Shown here: in pieces, positions 8,406 through 17,125 of the stretch
Position numbering within the stretch: position 1 is the stretch's first letter
Layout: the number at the start of each line of letters is the position of its first letter
Origin: Gordonia paraffinivorans NBRC 108238
GTDB lineage: Bacteria; Actinomycetota; Actinomycetes; Mycobacteriales; Mycobacteriaceae
DNA length: 64,000 bases
Reading direction: 5' to 3'
Assembly: GCF_000344155.1 (NCBI RefSeq)
Contig: NZ_BAOQ01000004.1
Location: 17,371-81,370, forward strand
Position numbers and translations under genes: made by a program
The notes under the pieces: model-generated
What the model saw: the letters and a program-made list of their open reading frames with translations, nothing else
Database searches by the model: none
Told to the model about the DNA's origin: nothing

Positions 8406-9689
8406 TCAGAGGTCGGTGGCCGCGCGTTCGCGACTGCGCCGGTGCGCGAGAAACGCCAGCAGTGCCGCGACCAGGCATGCAATCGCCCCGACGCCGAGTC
8501 CGACGCGCGGATTGGTGGCCTCGATGACCGCGCCGATGAGCGGCCCGCCGATGGGCGTCGACCCCATGAACGCCACCGACCAGAGGGCCATCACCCGACC
8601 GCGCATGTGCGGCTCGGAGTTGAGTTGCAAGGTGGCGTTCCCGGTCGACATGAACGTCACGCTGAGCCAGCCGACGAGGAAGAGCGCGCAGATGGCGGTG
8701 AGGAGATCGGGGGCGAGGGCCGCGGCGCCGATCGTGATGCCGAAGCCCAGGGCGGCGAGCGTGAGGGGACGCAGCCCGATGGTTCCGCGGGCGGCGACGA
8801 CGAGGCCGCCGACGACCGCGCCCACGCCCATCGCCGACGTCATGAACCCGAGTGCCTGCGGCCCGCCGTCGAAGACGAAGTCGGCCGCAGCCGTGAGGGT
8901 GACGGGAAAGTTGTAGGCGAGGGTGCCCACGAGTGCCATGGTGGCCAGCGGAATCCACAGCGACGGATTGCCGCGCACGTAGCGCAGGCCCTCCCGGAGT
9001 TGCCCCTTCGCGCGCGGAACCGGGGTCTCCTGCGCGATCCTCGATCCGTCCAGTGCGATCAGGGAGGCCACGACGGCGACGAAGCTCACGGCGTTGATGG
9101 CGAAACACCAACCGGCCCCGACGAGGGTGAGCACGACGCCGGCCACCGCGGGACCGACGGCGCGAGCGGCGTTGACCATCACCGAGTTCAGCGTCACCGC
9201 GTTGCGGATCAGCGACATGCCGACGATCTGATGGATGAACGCCTGTCGCGCAGGTTGTTCGAAGGCGTGCCCGAGTCCGAGCATCAACGCGAGGATCGCG
9301 ACGTGCCACACCTCGACCACGCCGGTGACCGTGAGGACCGCGAGCGTCGCGGCGAGCGCGCCCATCAGCGCTTGCAGGACCGTCAGCAACCGGCGCCGGT
9401 CGACCCGGTCGGCGATGACACCCGCATAGGGGCCGATCAGCAGGACGGGTAGCGCCTGCAGGGCCACGATGAGCCCGAGGACCGACGCCGAACCGCTCAG
9501 CGTCAGCACCAGCCATGCCTGCGCGGTGGCCTGCATCCACGATCCGGTCATCGACACGGCCATGCCGACGTAGAAGATGCGGTAGTTGCGGATGCGGAGG
9601 GAGGCGAACACGCCCTGCCGGACAGGGGCGTCAGGTGCGGGTGGCGATGCGGCGACCCCGCTCGTCTCGGGTGCGCGGTCGTCGGACAT
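8406..9689 (-). CDS. MFS transporter (MFS_3 / EntS-like exporter)
   Basis: A 427-residue polytopic membrane protein with about 12 predicted spans. It starts after a Pro/Ala-rich cytoplasmic N-terminus (about residues 1-28) with RIRNYRIFYVGMAVSMTGSWMQ and carries the A-loop ADRVDRRRLLTVLQ between spans 2 and 3. This layout matches the MFS_3 group, which includes the enterobactin exporter EntS and various drug exporters. The substrate is unknown, and there is no siderophore gene nearby. It runs in the same direction as the hydrolase gene upstream, 24 bases away, and may share its transcript. Confidence 0.88.
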   Translation of the reverse strand: MSDDRAPETSGVAASPPAPDAPVRQGVFASLRIRNYRIFYVGMAVSMTGSWMQATAQAWLVLTLSGSASVLGLIVALQALPVLLIGPYAGVIADRVDRRRLLTVLQALMGALAATLAVLTVTGVVEVWHVAILALMLGLGHAFEQPARQAFIHQIVGMSLIRNAVTLNSVMVNAARAVGPAVAGVVLTLVGAGWCFAINAVSFVAVVASLIALDGSRIAQETPVPRAKGQLREGLRYVRGNPSLWIPLATMALVGTLAYNFPVTLTAAADFVFDGGPQALGFMTSAMGVGAVVGGLVVAARGTIGLRPLTLAALGFGITIGAAALAPDLLTAICALFLVGWLSVTFMSTGNATLQLNSEPHMRGRVMALWSVAFMGSTPIGGPLIGAVIEATNPRVGLGVGAIACLVAALLAFLAHRRSRERAATDL

Positions 9690-9713
9690 CGCGGTCCATA
9701 CTAGTTGCCCGAT

Positions 9714-10610
9714 TCAACCGACCGGGTTCTGCGATCTCGCCGATCGCTCCGCGAGGACCTCGTCGATGACGTCCATCAGGGCGAGCGGCTCCTCGAGCAT
9801 GACGTGATGACCGGCACCGGGGAGTTCGACGACGCGAGCCGGCTCGTCGAGGTGGCCCGTCACCTGCTCGACCATCGCCGGGGTCATCACGCCGTGCTCC
9901 CCGTGGACGACGCTGAGCCGGACGCTCTTCGGCGGCCGGGGCGGGAGGTCGCGCAGTTCGTCGGCGAAGCCACGGTCGAACTTCCAGCGCCACCCGTCGC
10001 CGTCGCGGACCGCCGACTGTCTCGCGACGTACGCGCGTGCGTAGTCGAGGCTCGCGTGGTCGGGGACGAGGCGGAACCGATCGAGGGCGGCCTCGAGAGT
10101 CGGGTAGGTCTTGTTTCTGCGTGGGATGCCCTCGTGCGGCTGGTTGCGCTGGATCTCCGCGAGCCCCGCCGCGTCGAGGATGCGGGAGTCGACGAGGACG
10201 AGGTCCCGGACCAGGTCGGGGTGGGCGATCGACGCCCGGATCCCGACCAGCCCGCCGAGGCTGTGCCCGACGAGGACGGCGTCGTCGGCGGCCCCCGCGA
10301 CGTCGGCGACCGCGGCCACCTCGTCGGCCCAGGTGGCGATCCGGTAGGTGTCACGCCAGTCGCTGTCACCGTGACCGGAGAGGTCGAGGGCGACGACGCG
10401 CCGACTCCCCGCGTATCTCGGTGCGATGTGATCCCACCAGCCCGCGTGCGCGGCGCCGCCGTGGACGAGGATCAGGCCCGGCGCACCGCGCTCGCCCCAG
10501 CTGCGAAAGGTGATCCGCGCGCCGTCGACCGTGGTCGACGAGTGCTCGGGAGTGATCGCGACAGCGGTCCGGAACCAGTCGGGAGCGTCCTCGGCGACGT
10601 CCGTGCCCAT
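9714..10610 (-). CDS. Alpha/beta hydrolase
   Basis: A 298-residue alpha/beta hydrolase. The oxyanion-hole motif is HGGAAHAGWWDH, the nucleophile elbow GHSLGG and the catalytic His segment GAGHHVMLEEP. The start is set by AAGGAG six bases before ATG 10610; ATGs at 10616 and 10625 are too close to, or upstream of, that site. It lacks the GGGPGA and GNSLGGG signatures of meta-cleavage-product hydrolases, so it is not the missing HsaD. It is divergent from the SDR at 10730 across 119 bases and has no KstR operator. The substrate is unknown. Confidence 0.85.
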   Translation of the reverse strand: MGTDVAEDAPDWFRTAVAITPEHSSTTVDGARITFRSWGERGAPGLILVHGGAAHAGWWDHIAPRYAGSRRVVALDLSGHGDSDWRDTYRIATWADEVAAVADVAGAADDAVLVGHSLGGLVGIRASIAHPDLVRDLVLVDSRILDAAGLAEIQRNQPHEGIPRRNKTYPTLEAALDRFRLVPDHASLDYARAYVARQSAVRDGDGWRWKFDRGFADELRDLPPRPPKSVRLSVVHGEHGVMTPAMVEQVTGHLDEPARVVELPGAGHHVMLEEPLALMDVIDEVLAERSARSQNPVG

Positions 10611-10729
10611 GGGCATCTCCTTCATGCTGCCGACGGGTCCTGGCGGATCATCGGCTGCTGAGGTACATACGGTGAGATCAATATAGACATTTCGACGACC
10701 ACTACACCGGGTGAGGGAAGGTCGAGACG

Positions 10730-11422
10730 ATGGCGCAGACGGTGATCGTGTCCGGCGGTACGGGCGGACTCGGCTCGGCGGTGACGAGGAGGCTGCTCGA
10801 CGACGGCTGGCGCGTGGTGGTGCCGTGGGTCGTCGAGTCCGAACTGTCACGGCTGCCCGAATCGGATGCTCTCGTGACGCTCGAGGCCGACCTCTTCGAC
10901 GAGTCGTCGGTCGCCGAGGTCGTGTCGGTCGCCGCGGCCGACACGTCGGCACCGGTGAGGGCCGCGGTCAACCTCGTCGGCGGATTCGCGATGGGGGAGC
11001 GGGTGCACGCGACGCCGATCGGTGAGTTCGAGCGCCTGCTGCAGCTCAACCTGCGCCCGCTGTATCTCCTGTCCGCGGCGGCGATCCCGAAGCTGATCGA
11101 GGCGGGCGGCGGTTCGGTGGTCGGTGTCTCGGCCAAGGCGGCGTTCGCGCCGTTCTCCGGTGCGGCCGGCTACATCACGTCGAAGGCCGCGGTCTGGGCG
11201 TTCATCTCGGCGCTCGCCGCCGAGTACAAGGACGACGGCATCCGGGCCAACGCCATCCTGCCCTCGGTGATCGACACCCCGGGCAACCGCGAGAGCCAGC
11301 CGGACTCGTCCCGAAAGGGGTGGGTGTCACCCGAGTCGATCGCCGAGACGATCGCGTTCCTGGTCTCCGACGCCTCCGCCGCGGTCACCGGGGCTCAGGT
11401 GCCGGTGCCCGGGGTCGGCTGA
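10730..11422 (+). CDS. Short-chain dehydrogenase/reductase
   Basis: A 230-residue classical SDR. The nucleotide-binding motif is SGGTGGLG (residues 8-15), the NAG-like motif is changed to NLVGG, Ser lies in VVGVSAKAAF, and the catalytic YxxxK is YITSK. It is short for the family, ending at TGAQVPVPGVG without a long C-terminal substrate loop. It is convergent with the amidohydrolase gene, whose end lies only 9 bases away. Function beyond NAD(P)-dependent alcohol/ketone interconversion cannot be assigned. Confidence 0.85.
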   Translation: MAQTVIVSGGTGGLGSAVTRRLLDDGWRVVVPWVVESELSRLPESDALVTLEADLFDESSVAEVVSVAAADTSAPVRAAVNLVGGFAMGERVHATPIGEFERLLQLNLRPLYLLSAAAIPKLIEAGGGSVVGVSAKAAFAPFSGAAGYITSKAAVWAFISALAAEYKDDGIRANAILPSVIDTPGNRESQPDSSRKGWVSPESIAETIAFLVSDASAAVTGAQVPVPGVG

Positions 11423-11431
11423 CGGCGGCCG

Positions 11432-12832
11432 TCAGCCGACCCGGCGGTAGACGACCCGCCCGCGGATCATCGTGCAGCGCACGGCTTCCGATCCCGCGGC
11501 GAGGGCTTCGTCGAGTACGCGATCGAGGAGGACGACGTCGGCGGGTGCGCCGACGCGGATCGAGCGCGGTGGACCGCCGGGCTGCTGCGCCGACGTCAGG
11601 AATCGCCCGAGAGCCGTGGTGCGGCCGATCCTCTCGTCGGCCCCGACGGTCCGCCCGTCCGGCGCGAGCCGCGTCGCGGCCGCGTCGACGACCTCCCACG
11701 GGTCCACCGGGCCGTACGGCGCGTCGCTGGACAGTCCGACGGGCACCCCGTGGTCGACGAGCGAGCGGCAGCGGTAGAGGTCGCCGACGTCGGTGGCGTC
11801 GAGTCGATCGACGAAGTCGTTCCCGCGGTCGGCGATGAAGCCCGGTTGGGTGACGACCGGCAGGTTCCGCTGCCGGAGGTCGTCGACGGTATCGGGCGCG
11901 ATGATCGCTCCGTGTTCGATCCGGTCGTCGGGATGCGGGCCGGCCTCGTCGAGGGCCGCGAGCAACAGGATCAGTGACTCCCGGGTCACGCTGTGCACGG
12001 CGACGCCGCGACCGACGTTGTGCGCGAGGCGAATCCGATCGCACAGCCACGCGAGATCGGGGAGGTCGGAGTCGGCGAGGACGATCTTCTGCGGACCCAC
12101 GGTCACCGTGTCGGGGAGCCCGGTCGTCCCCGTCGGCGCGCCCAGGAGATGGAGCCGCTGCGGCACCGCGTCGTGCGTGTGTGCCCCGACGAGGGCGTCG
12201 ACCGTCGCCGGGGACAGGTCCGGGGTGGCGTCGGTGACGCCGGTGACGCCGTACCGTGCGAGTTCGGCGCCGACCTCCGACAGATCCGGCGGACCGGTGT
12301 CGGGGAGTCGTGAGCGCAGCCAGTCGTCGGCACGCCACACGCGTCCGGTGGGTGTTCCCGAGGGGTCCCGTTCCACGCCCGGGTGCTCGGCCGTCGCAAG
12401 TCCGGCGGCCTCGGAGGCCATCGTGTTGAGGAACCACACCGCACCGCTGCGATGCTGGACGCGAACGGGGCGCCGGGCGTGGAGGCGGTCGAGATCTGAC
12501 GAATCGAGGAGTCCGGCAACGGTTTCCACGTACCCGATGCCGCGGACCCAGCCGGCACTGTCGGCGTCGGCGGCCGCGAGTGCGGCGCGGAGTCCGTCGG
12601 GATCGGTGACTCGGGGCGGGCCGCAGTGCACCGAGGCCCTGGCCGCGGCCAGCGCGTGCAGGTGGATGTGGTGGTCGTGGAGGCCGGGGATGAGCGCGCC
12701 GTGCCGGGCATCGATGACCTCGGCGTCACGCGGGATCGGCAGGTCGGCGCCGATCCCGGCGATCACACCGTCGTCGATCAGGACATCACGGTGGCCCTCG
12801 GGTAGTGCGACCTGCCGGAACACGACCGTCAT
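11432..12832 (-). CDS. Amidohydrolase family protein (YtcJ-like, amidohydro_3)
   Basis: A 466-residue metal-dependent hydrolase. An N-terminal beta-sandwich leads into the metal site GLHDHHIHLHALA (about residue 52). IEHGAII (about 297) supplies a further His, and SSDAPYGPVDPWE (about 369) the catalytic Asp region. The C-terminus returns to the sandwich (GAPADVVLLDR). This matches the YtcJ/amidohydrolase_3 group. The start ATG 12832 overlaps the stop of the CoA-transferase gene (ATGA), so the two are coupled, which suggests a joint catabolic role. The actual substrate is unknown. Confidence 0.85.
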   Translation of the reverse strand: MTVVFRQVALPEGHRDVLIDDGVIAGIGADLPIPRDAEVIDARHGALIPGLHDHHIHLHALAAARASVHCGPPRVTDPDGLRAALAAADADSAGWVRGIGYVETVAGLLDSSDLDRLHARRPVRVQHRSGAVWFLNTMASEAAGLATAEHPGVERDPSGTPTGRVWRADDWLRSRLPDTGPPDLSEVGAELARYGVTGVTDATPDLSPATVDALVGAHTHDAVPQRLHLLGAPTGTTGLPDTVTVGPQKIVLADSDLPDLAWLCDRIRLAHNVGRGVAVHSVTRESLILLLAALDEAGPHPDDRIEHGAIIAPDTVDDLRQRNLPVVTQPGFIADRGNDFVDRLDATDVGDLYRCRSLVDHGVPVGLSSDAPYGPVDPWEVVDAAATRLAPDGRTVGADERIGRTTALGRFLTSAQQPGGPPRSIRVGAPADVVLLDRVLDEALAAGSEAVRCTMIRGRVVYRRVG

Positions 12833-14085
12833 CGGGTGATCCCGAGGTCGGCGAGAACGGCGTCGGTGTCGCGGCCCGGGGCGGGTGCATCCCCCGTCAC
12901 GGCACGGGGCCGCGGTGGTGCGAGTTCGACGGCGGCGGAATCGGTGTCGACCAGCCACCGCCGGCCGTCGTGACGCGGCGTGCGGGTCGCGGTCCCGTCG
13001 AGGGTGGCCGCGACGGTCGCCCGCATAGAGATGTCCCAGAGGGCGCCGGGACCGTGTGCGGGCCTCGACATGGCCAGTGCCGCCGCGGTCAGTCCGGCGA
13101 GCGGGTCGGCGATCGCGTCCCCGACGAACACCGGGTCGAGGTCGTCTCGGGCCACGAGTCCGGCCGAGGCGGCGACGTCGTCGCCGAAACCGATCCGGTC
13201 GAAGTCTCGTCCGGCGGCGGTGATCGAGATCCAGGTGCCTCCTGACGCGACGAAATCCTCGCTGCTCAGCCCGAATCCACGCAGCGCGCGTGGTCGCGAC
13301 GCCTCGATGACGACGTCCGCGGCGTCGACGAGCCGATGCAGAGCGGTCCGGTCGGGGTCCACCGCGGGGTCGAGGACGACCGACTCGTGCCCGCCGTGCA
13401 GGAGGCGGTAGAAATCGGCGTCGCCTCGGCGGGCACCGTCGGGGCGCGCCGGCGTCTCGACCTTCACCACGCGCGCGCCGGCGAGCCCGAGCAGATGGGC
13501 GCACAGCGGTCCCGCCCACAGGGCGGAGAAGTCGACGACGAGCAGGCCGTCCACCGACCGGGGGTCCCCGTGGGGAGTCAGGTCGGCGTGGGGCGCGTCG
13601 ACGGATTCGATCTCGTCCGTGGCGCGGTTCTCCGGAATGCCGCCCCCGGCCACGCCCAACAGTGTTGCGCGCTCGTCGAATTCGGCACGGGTGTGTTCGT
13701 GTAGCCAATCGGCCAGCGCAGGCCAGACCGTGGTGTGGTCGACCTCGCGCTCGATCAGTGCGCCCAGCAGGAGCGGGTCGTCGGGACGTGCGCAGCTCAC
13801 GGCGACCCAGCCGTCGGCCGCCGGTAGGAGTCGTCCGGCGCCCCCGGGGGTCAGCGGCCCCCGTCGACGTTGGCCGGTGAACGCCGCGCGTTCGGCGAGG
13901 ATCGTCGCGCCGTCGACGTCGACCGAGCCGGAGGTCGCCGTGCGGATCCAGTCGGTGAGTTCCCGGGCTCGGGCTGCGGCGTGACCGGGCGGGACGAGAG
14001 GAGGGCCGTCGGGTCGTCCGGTGAGGTGCGGGACCCCGCTCTCGGCCCAGGCGCGTACCGGGTCGTACGACGCGTTGCTGGTCAC
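12829..14085 (-). CDS. CaiB/BaiF-type CoA-transferase with permuted domain order
   Basis: A 418-residue protein with recognisable class III CoA-transferase segments in unusual order. Residues about 60-160 look like the usual C-terminal part (LLPAADGWVAVSCARPDDPLL, then GVAGGGIP). Residues about 180-400 look like the usual N-terminal Rossmann part (LLVVDFSALWAGPLCAHLLG, ARVVKVETPARPDGARRG, VIEASRPRALRGFGL) and end near the region that normally carries the catalytic Asp (GDAIADPLAGLTAAALAM). The start is GTG 14085. No Shine-Dalgarno is seen, and TAGCAT lies about 7 bases upstream, suggesting a leaderless message. The gene is coupled to the amidohydrolase and divergent from a crotonase gene. Confidence 0.75.
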   Translation of the reverse strand: MTSNASYDPVRAWAESGVPHLTGRPDGPPLVPPGHAAARARELTDWIRTATSGSVDVDGATILAERAAFTGQRRRGPLTPGGAGRLLPAADGWVAVSCARPDDPLLLGALIEREVDHTTVWPALADWLHEHTRAEFDERATLLGVAGGGIPENRATDEIESVDAPHADLTPHGDPRSVDGLLVVDFSALWAGPLCAHLLGLAGARVVKVETPARPDGARRGDADFYRLLHGGHESVVLDPAVDPDRTALHRLVDAADVVIEASRPRALRGFGLSSEDFVASGGTWISITAAGRDFDRIGFGDDVAASAGLVARDDLDPVFVGDAIADPLAGLTAAALAMSRPAHGPGALWDISMRATVAATLDGTATRTPRHDGRRWLVDTDSAAVELAPPRPRAVTGDAPAPGRDTDAVLADLGITR

Positions 14086-14133
14086 GGGCGAAATGCTACC
14101 GTCCGCACGACAATGCTCAGGAGGTTCACCGCC

Positions 14134-15204
14134 ATGCACGTTCGACGTATCTCCATCGCCGACCTCGCCGCCGACCCGGTCATCGGGGGCGGCGGGGACC
14201 TGTTCGGGACCGGGGCCGCGGTGTCGATCCCGGTGACGCTGGTCGATCTCGACGCGCGGGTGCCGGTCGACGTCCTCGACCGCGCGGTCGCCCGCGCGCA
14301 GTCGGCGGACACCGTCCTGGTCGGGATCTCGTCCGGGCCGGTCGCGGCGGAGTTGCGTCCACTGACCGAGGCACTCGACCTGACCGTCGCGCCCACGGCC
14401 GATCACCGCTCGGTCGTCGGCGCCGACGACCTCGCCGGCGACGTCGAGTCGCTCGTCACGGCGTTCGTCGACGCTCTCGCCCGATGCCCGCAGGCCTCCC
14501 TGGTCGCCGCACAGGTCGTCCGGGTGGCGGAGCCGCTCGGGCCGGTGGCCGCCATCGACGTCGAGTCCCTCGGCTACTCGACGCTGCAGGGCGGGGCCGA
14601 GTACGGGAGCTGGCTGGAAGAGCGTCGTGCCCTGGGGCGTCCGCTGCCGCCGCCCCCGGCCACCGAGCCGGTGCTGCTCGCCCGTGAGGGAGAGGTCCTG
14701 CGGATCACCCTGAACCGGCCCGAGCGCCGCAACGCCTACGGGACGTCGCTGCGCGACGCACTCGTCGAGGCGCTGCGCATCGCGGTGCTCGACGACTCCG
14801 TCGAGCACGTCGTCATCGACGGTGCCGGCAGCTCGTTCTGTGCCGGAGGGGATCTCGACGAGTTCGGCCACATGCCCGACGCGACGACCGCCCACCTGAT
14901 CCGGACGCGCGGCGGCGCCGGCCGACTCGTGGCCGAGCTCGCCGATCGGGTCGAGGTCCGGCTGCACGGCCACTGCGTGGGCGCGGGCATCGAGATCCCC
15001 GCCTTCGCGCGGCGCGTCGTGGCCGCACCCGACACCCGCATCCGCCTGCCCGAGGTCTCGATGGGTCTCATCCCCGGGGCCGGCGGCACGGCGAGCGTCC
15101 CGCGGCGTATCGGCCGCTGGCGCGCGCTGTACCTCTTCGTCACCGGGGCCGAGCTCGACGCGGGGCAGGCATTGCGGTGGGGGCTGGTCGACGAGATCGC
15201 CTGA
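14134..15204 (+). CDS. Crotonase-family protein with ~170-residue N-terminal extension
   Basis: A 356-residue protein. Residues about 175-356 form a crotonase domain: LRITLNRPERRNAYG, the oxyanion segment GAGSSFCAGGDLDEFG, GHCVGAGIEIPAFARRVVA, and the Glu-bearing RLPEVSMGLIPGAGGTAS. Residues 1-170 have no clear motif, but AIDVESLGYSTLQGGAEYGSWL near residue 140 resembles a worn second crotonase half. The domain ends at GLVDEIA, without the usual C-terminal helices. The start ATG 14134 follows CAGGAGG by 9 bases. The gene is divergent from the CoA-transferase gene; together they suggest breakdown of an acyl-CoA, identity unknown. Confidence 0.78.
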   Translation: MHVRRISIADLAADPVIGGGGDLFGTGAAVSIPVTLVDLDARVPVDVLDRAVARAQSADTVLVGISSGPVAAELRPLTEALDLTVAPTADHRSVVGADDLAGDVESLVTAFVDALARCPQASLVAAQVVRVAEPLGPVAAIDVESLGYSTLQGGAEYGSWLEERRALGRPLPPPPATEPVLLAREGEVLRITLNRPERRNAYGTSLRDALVEALRIAVLDDSVEHVVIDGAGSSFCAGGDLDEFGHMPDATTAHLIRTRGGAGRLVAELADRVEVRLHGHCVGAGIEIPAFARRVVAAPDTRIRLPEVSMGLIPGAGGTASVPRRIGRWRALYLFVTGAELDAGQALRWGLVDEIA

Positions 15205-15435
15205 CCGGGACACCCACCCGTGTTCCGTGAACCCTCCGGGCGATGTGGGGAAGGGATTGCGCACGAGGATGGTCCTGCGGAACGGCGCCCGGCACTTGTT
15301 TAACTCAGTTGGTTCATCTCCCCCATTCGGGAAGCGCTCTCTGCTTACCATCACCCGTGAGCAGCGGCCGGCGCCCGATACATCGGTGCTCCTGTTCGCC
15401 GCGATCGAACGACATCGGTGAGGGGTCGACGACAC

Positions 15436-16197
15436 ATGTCGGATGCAGTTCTGGTGGAGCGCCGCGGGCGCATCCTGGTCATCACGATCAACCGTCCGCA
15501 GGCGCGCAACGCGATCAACCTCGAGGTCAGTCAGGCGCTTGCCGACGCGATGGACGAACTCGACGACAGTCCGGACCTGTCGGTGGCGATCCTGACCGGC
15601 GCGGGCGGGAACTTCTGCGCGGGAATGGATCTCAAGGCCTTCGCCGCCGGCGAGCGGGTCGCCGTCGAGGGTCGGGGCCTCGGGTTCACCCAGAAGCCCC
15701 CGCGTAAACCCGTCATCGCGGCCGTCGAGGGATTCGCACTGGCCGGCGGCACCGAACTCGTGCTGGCGACCGATCTCGTCGTGGCGTCTCGGTCGGCGAG
15801 ATTCGGCATTCCCGAGGTCAGGCGCGGACTCGTCGCCGGTGCCGGCGGGCTGCTGCGGCTGCCGAGGAAGATCCCGTACCAGAAGGCGCTCGAACTCGCG
15901 CTGACCGGCGACGACTTCACCGCCGAGCAGGCCGCCGGCTGGGGATTGGTGAACATCCTCACCGAGGACGGGGGAGCTCTGGACGGAGCAATCCATCTCG
16001 CGGAGAAGATCACCGGGAACGGCCCGCTGGCCGTCGCCATCACCAAGCGGATCATCGCCGAGTCGGAGTCGTGGGGCGACGACGAGAAGTGGGACCGGCA
16101 GGCCGAGCTGCTCGCCCCGGTCTTCACCTCGAAGGACGCCCTCGAGGGCGCGAAGGCGTTCGCGGAGAAGCGCAAGCCGCGGTGGACCGGGGCCTGA
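15436..16197 (+). CDS. Enoyl-CoA hydratase (EchA19-like)
   Basis: A 253-residue complete crotonase. It has LVITINRPQARNAIN at the N-terminus, the oxyanion-hole segments GAGGNFCAGMDLKAF and EGFALAGGTELVLATDLVVA, and the catalytic-Glu segment FGIPEVRRGLVAGAGGLLRLP. The overall pattern resembles EchA19 (Rv3516) of the mycobacterial sterol regulon, but no KstR operator precedes it, so the symbol is withheld. ATG 15436 is preferred; an in-frame GTG at 15418 is possible. The preceding 231 bases (15205-15435) hold no gene I can support. It is followed 39 bases later by an SDR, probably in one operon. Confidence 0.85.
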   Translation: MSDAVLVERRGRILVITINRPQARNAINLEVSQALADAMDELDDSPDLSVAILTGAGGNFCAGMDLKAFAAGERVAVEGRGLGFTQKPPRKPVIAAVEGFALAGGTELVLATDLVVASRSARFGIPEVRRGLVAGAGGLLRLPRKIPYQKALELALTGDDFTAEQAAGWGLVNILTEDGGALDGAIHLAEKITGNGPLAVAITKRIIAESESWGDDEKWDRQAELLAPVFTSKDALEGAKAFAEKRKPRWTGA

Positions 16198-16236
16198 GCC
16201 CGGCTCGTCCACGTGAGATCGACCTGAGGAGAACAC

Positions 16237-17007
16237 ATGTCGCTTGAGGGTGAGGTCGCCATCGTCACCGGCGGGGCCGGTGGCCTCGGTGCGGCGACCG
16301 TGCGTCGCCTCCACGCCGCGGGTGCGTCGGTGGTCATCGCCGACGTCGCCGACGATCCGGCCGAGATGCTCGCCGACGAACTCGGCGAACGGGTCGTCTA
16401 CGTGCGAACCGACGTCCTCGACGACGAATCGGTGAACGATGCGCTCGCGCAGGCGGGCCGGCTCGGCGCCCTGCGGTATGCCGTGATCGCCCACGGCGGG
16501 TTCGGCGTGGCGTCGCGACTGGTCAACCGGGACGGATCGCCGCATCCGATGAAGGGCTTCGTCGACACCATCGCCCTGTACCTGACGGGCACCTACAACG
16601 TCCTGCGCCTGACCGCCGCGAAGCTCGCGACGGGCGAGCCGAAGGAGAACGGCGAGCGCGGGGCGATCGTCATGACCAGCTCGATCGCCGGTTACGAGGG
16701 CCAGATCGGGCAGACCGCATACGCGGCCGCGAAGGCGGGTGTCATGGGCCTCACCCTGTCGGGCGCCCGCGACCTCGGTTCGATCGCGGTCCGCCTCAAC
16801 ACCATCGCACCCGGCACCATGCGCACCCCGATCATGGAGTCGATGGGCGAGGATGCGCTCGCGAAGTTCGCGCAGGGTGTCCCGTATCCCAAGCGTCTCG
16901 GGTCGCCCGACGAGTACGCGGCGCTCGCTCAGCACCTCTTGGAGAACACCTACATCAACGGCGAGATCGTCCGGCTCGACGGCGCGCAGCGGTTCCAGCC
17001 GCGCTGA
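16237..17007 (+). CDS. SDR, 3-hydroxyacyl-CoA dehydrogenase type II-like
   Basis: A 256-residue SDR. It has TGGAGGLG for nucleotide binding (residues 11-18), Asp-36 in VVIADVADD (NAD preference), MTSSIAGYEGQIGQTAYAAAK with catalytic Ser, Tyr and Lys, and an APGTMRTPIMESMGED substrate loop. The closest known group is the 17beta-HSD10/3-hydroxyacyl-CoA dehydrogenase type. This fits a beta-oxidation step with the crotonase just upstream, so the pair would carry out hydration and then oxidation. AGGAG lies about 7 bases before ATG 16237. Confidence 0.87.
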   Translation: MSLEGEVAIVTGGAGGLGAATVRRLHAAGASVVIADVADDPAEMLADELGERVVYVRTDVLDDESVNDALAQAGRLGALRYAVIAHGGFGVASRLVNRDGSPHPMKGFVDTIALYLTGTYNVLRLTAAKLATGEPKENGERGAIVMTSSIAGYEGQIGQTAYAAAKAGVMGLTLSGARDLGSIAVRLNTIAPGTMRTPIMESMGEDALAKFAQGVPYPKRLGSPDEYAALAQHLLENTYINGEIVRLDGAQRFQPR

Positions 17008-17077
17008 GTCGGGCAAGACGATTGGTCACGAACGCCTAACGACGGTCCGCCTCGGCTTGGGGTGGCCCCTGGTCCTC

Positions 17078-17093
17078 GGTAACCTTTGTTACC
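17078..17093. promoter_or_regulatory. Inverted repeat in promoter of mycolyltransferase-like gene
   Basis: GGTAAC-CTTT-GTTACC is a perfect 6-base-arm inverted repeat 32 bases before the GTG start at 17126, in the only intergenic gap of this stretch. Its size and position fit a regulator-binding site. I cannot name the protein with confidence. Confidence 0.35.
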
Positions 17094-17125
17094 TCTGGGG
17101 AAAGAGTCAACAAAAGGGGCTGTTG

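Noticed and set aside
9714..10610. Alpha/beta hydrolase as the missing HsaD
   Set aside because: It lacks the GGGPGA and GNSLGGG signatures of meta-cleavage-product hydrolases and has no KstR operator.
15296..15313. TTTAACTCAGTTGG before the EchA19-like gene as a KstR operator
   Set aside because: The AAC and GTT half-sites are separated by three bases instead of two and the flanks do not match; it is not a KstR site by the consensus.
12829..17016. A very long minus-strand open frame (1395 codons) as one giant protein
   Set aside because: Only the part from 14085 downward reads as protein. The rest is the antisense shadow of two crotonase genes and an SDR gene, Arg/Asp/Gly-rich without domains. 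The same holds for the long minus-strand frame at 19409-24079.
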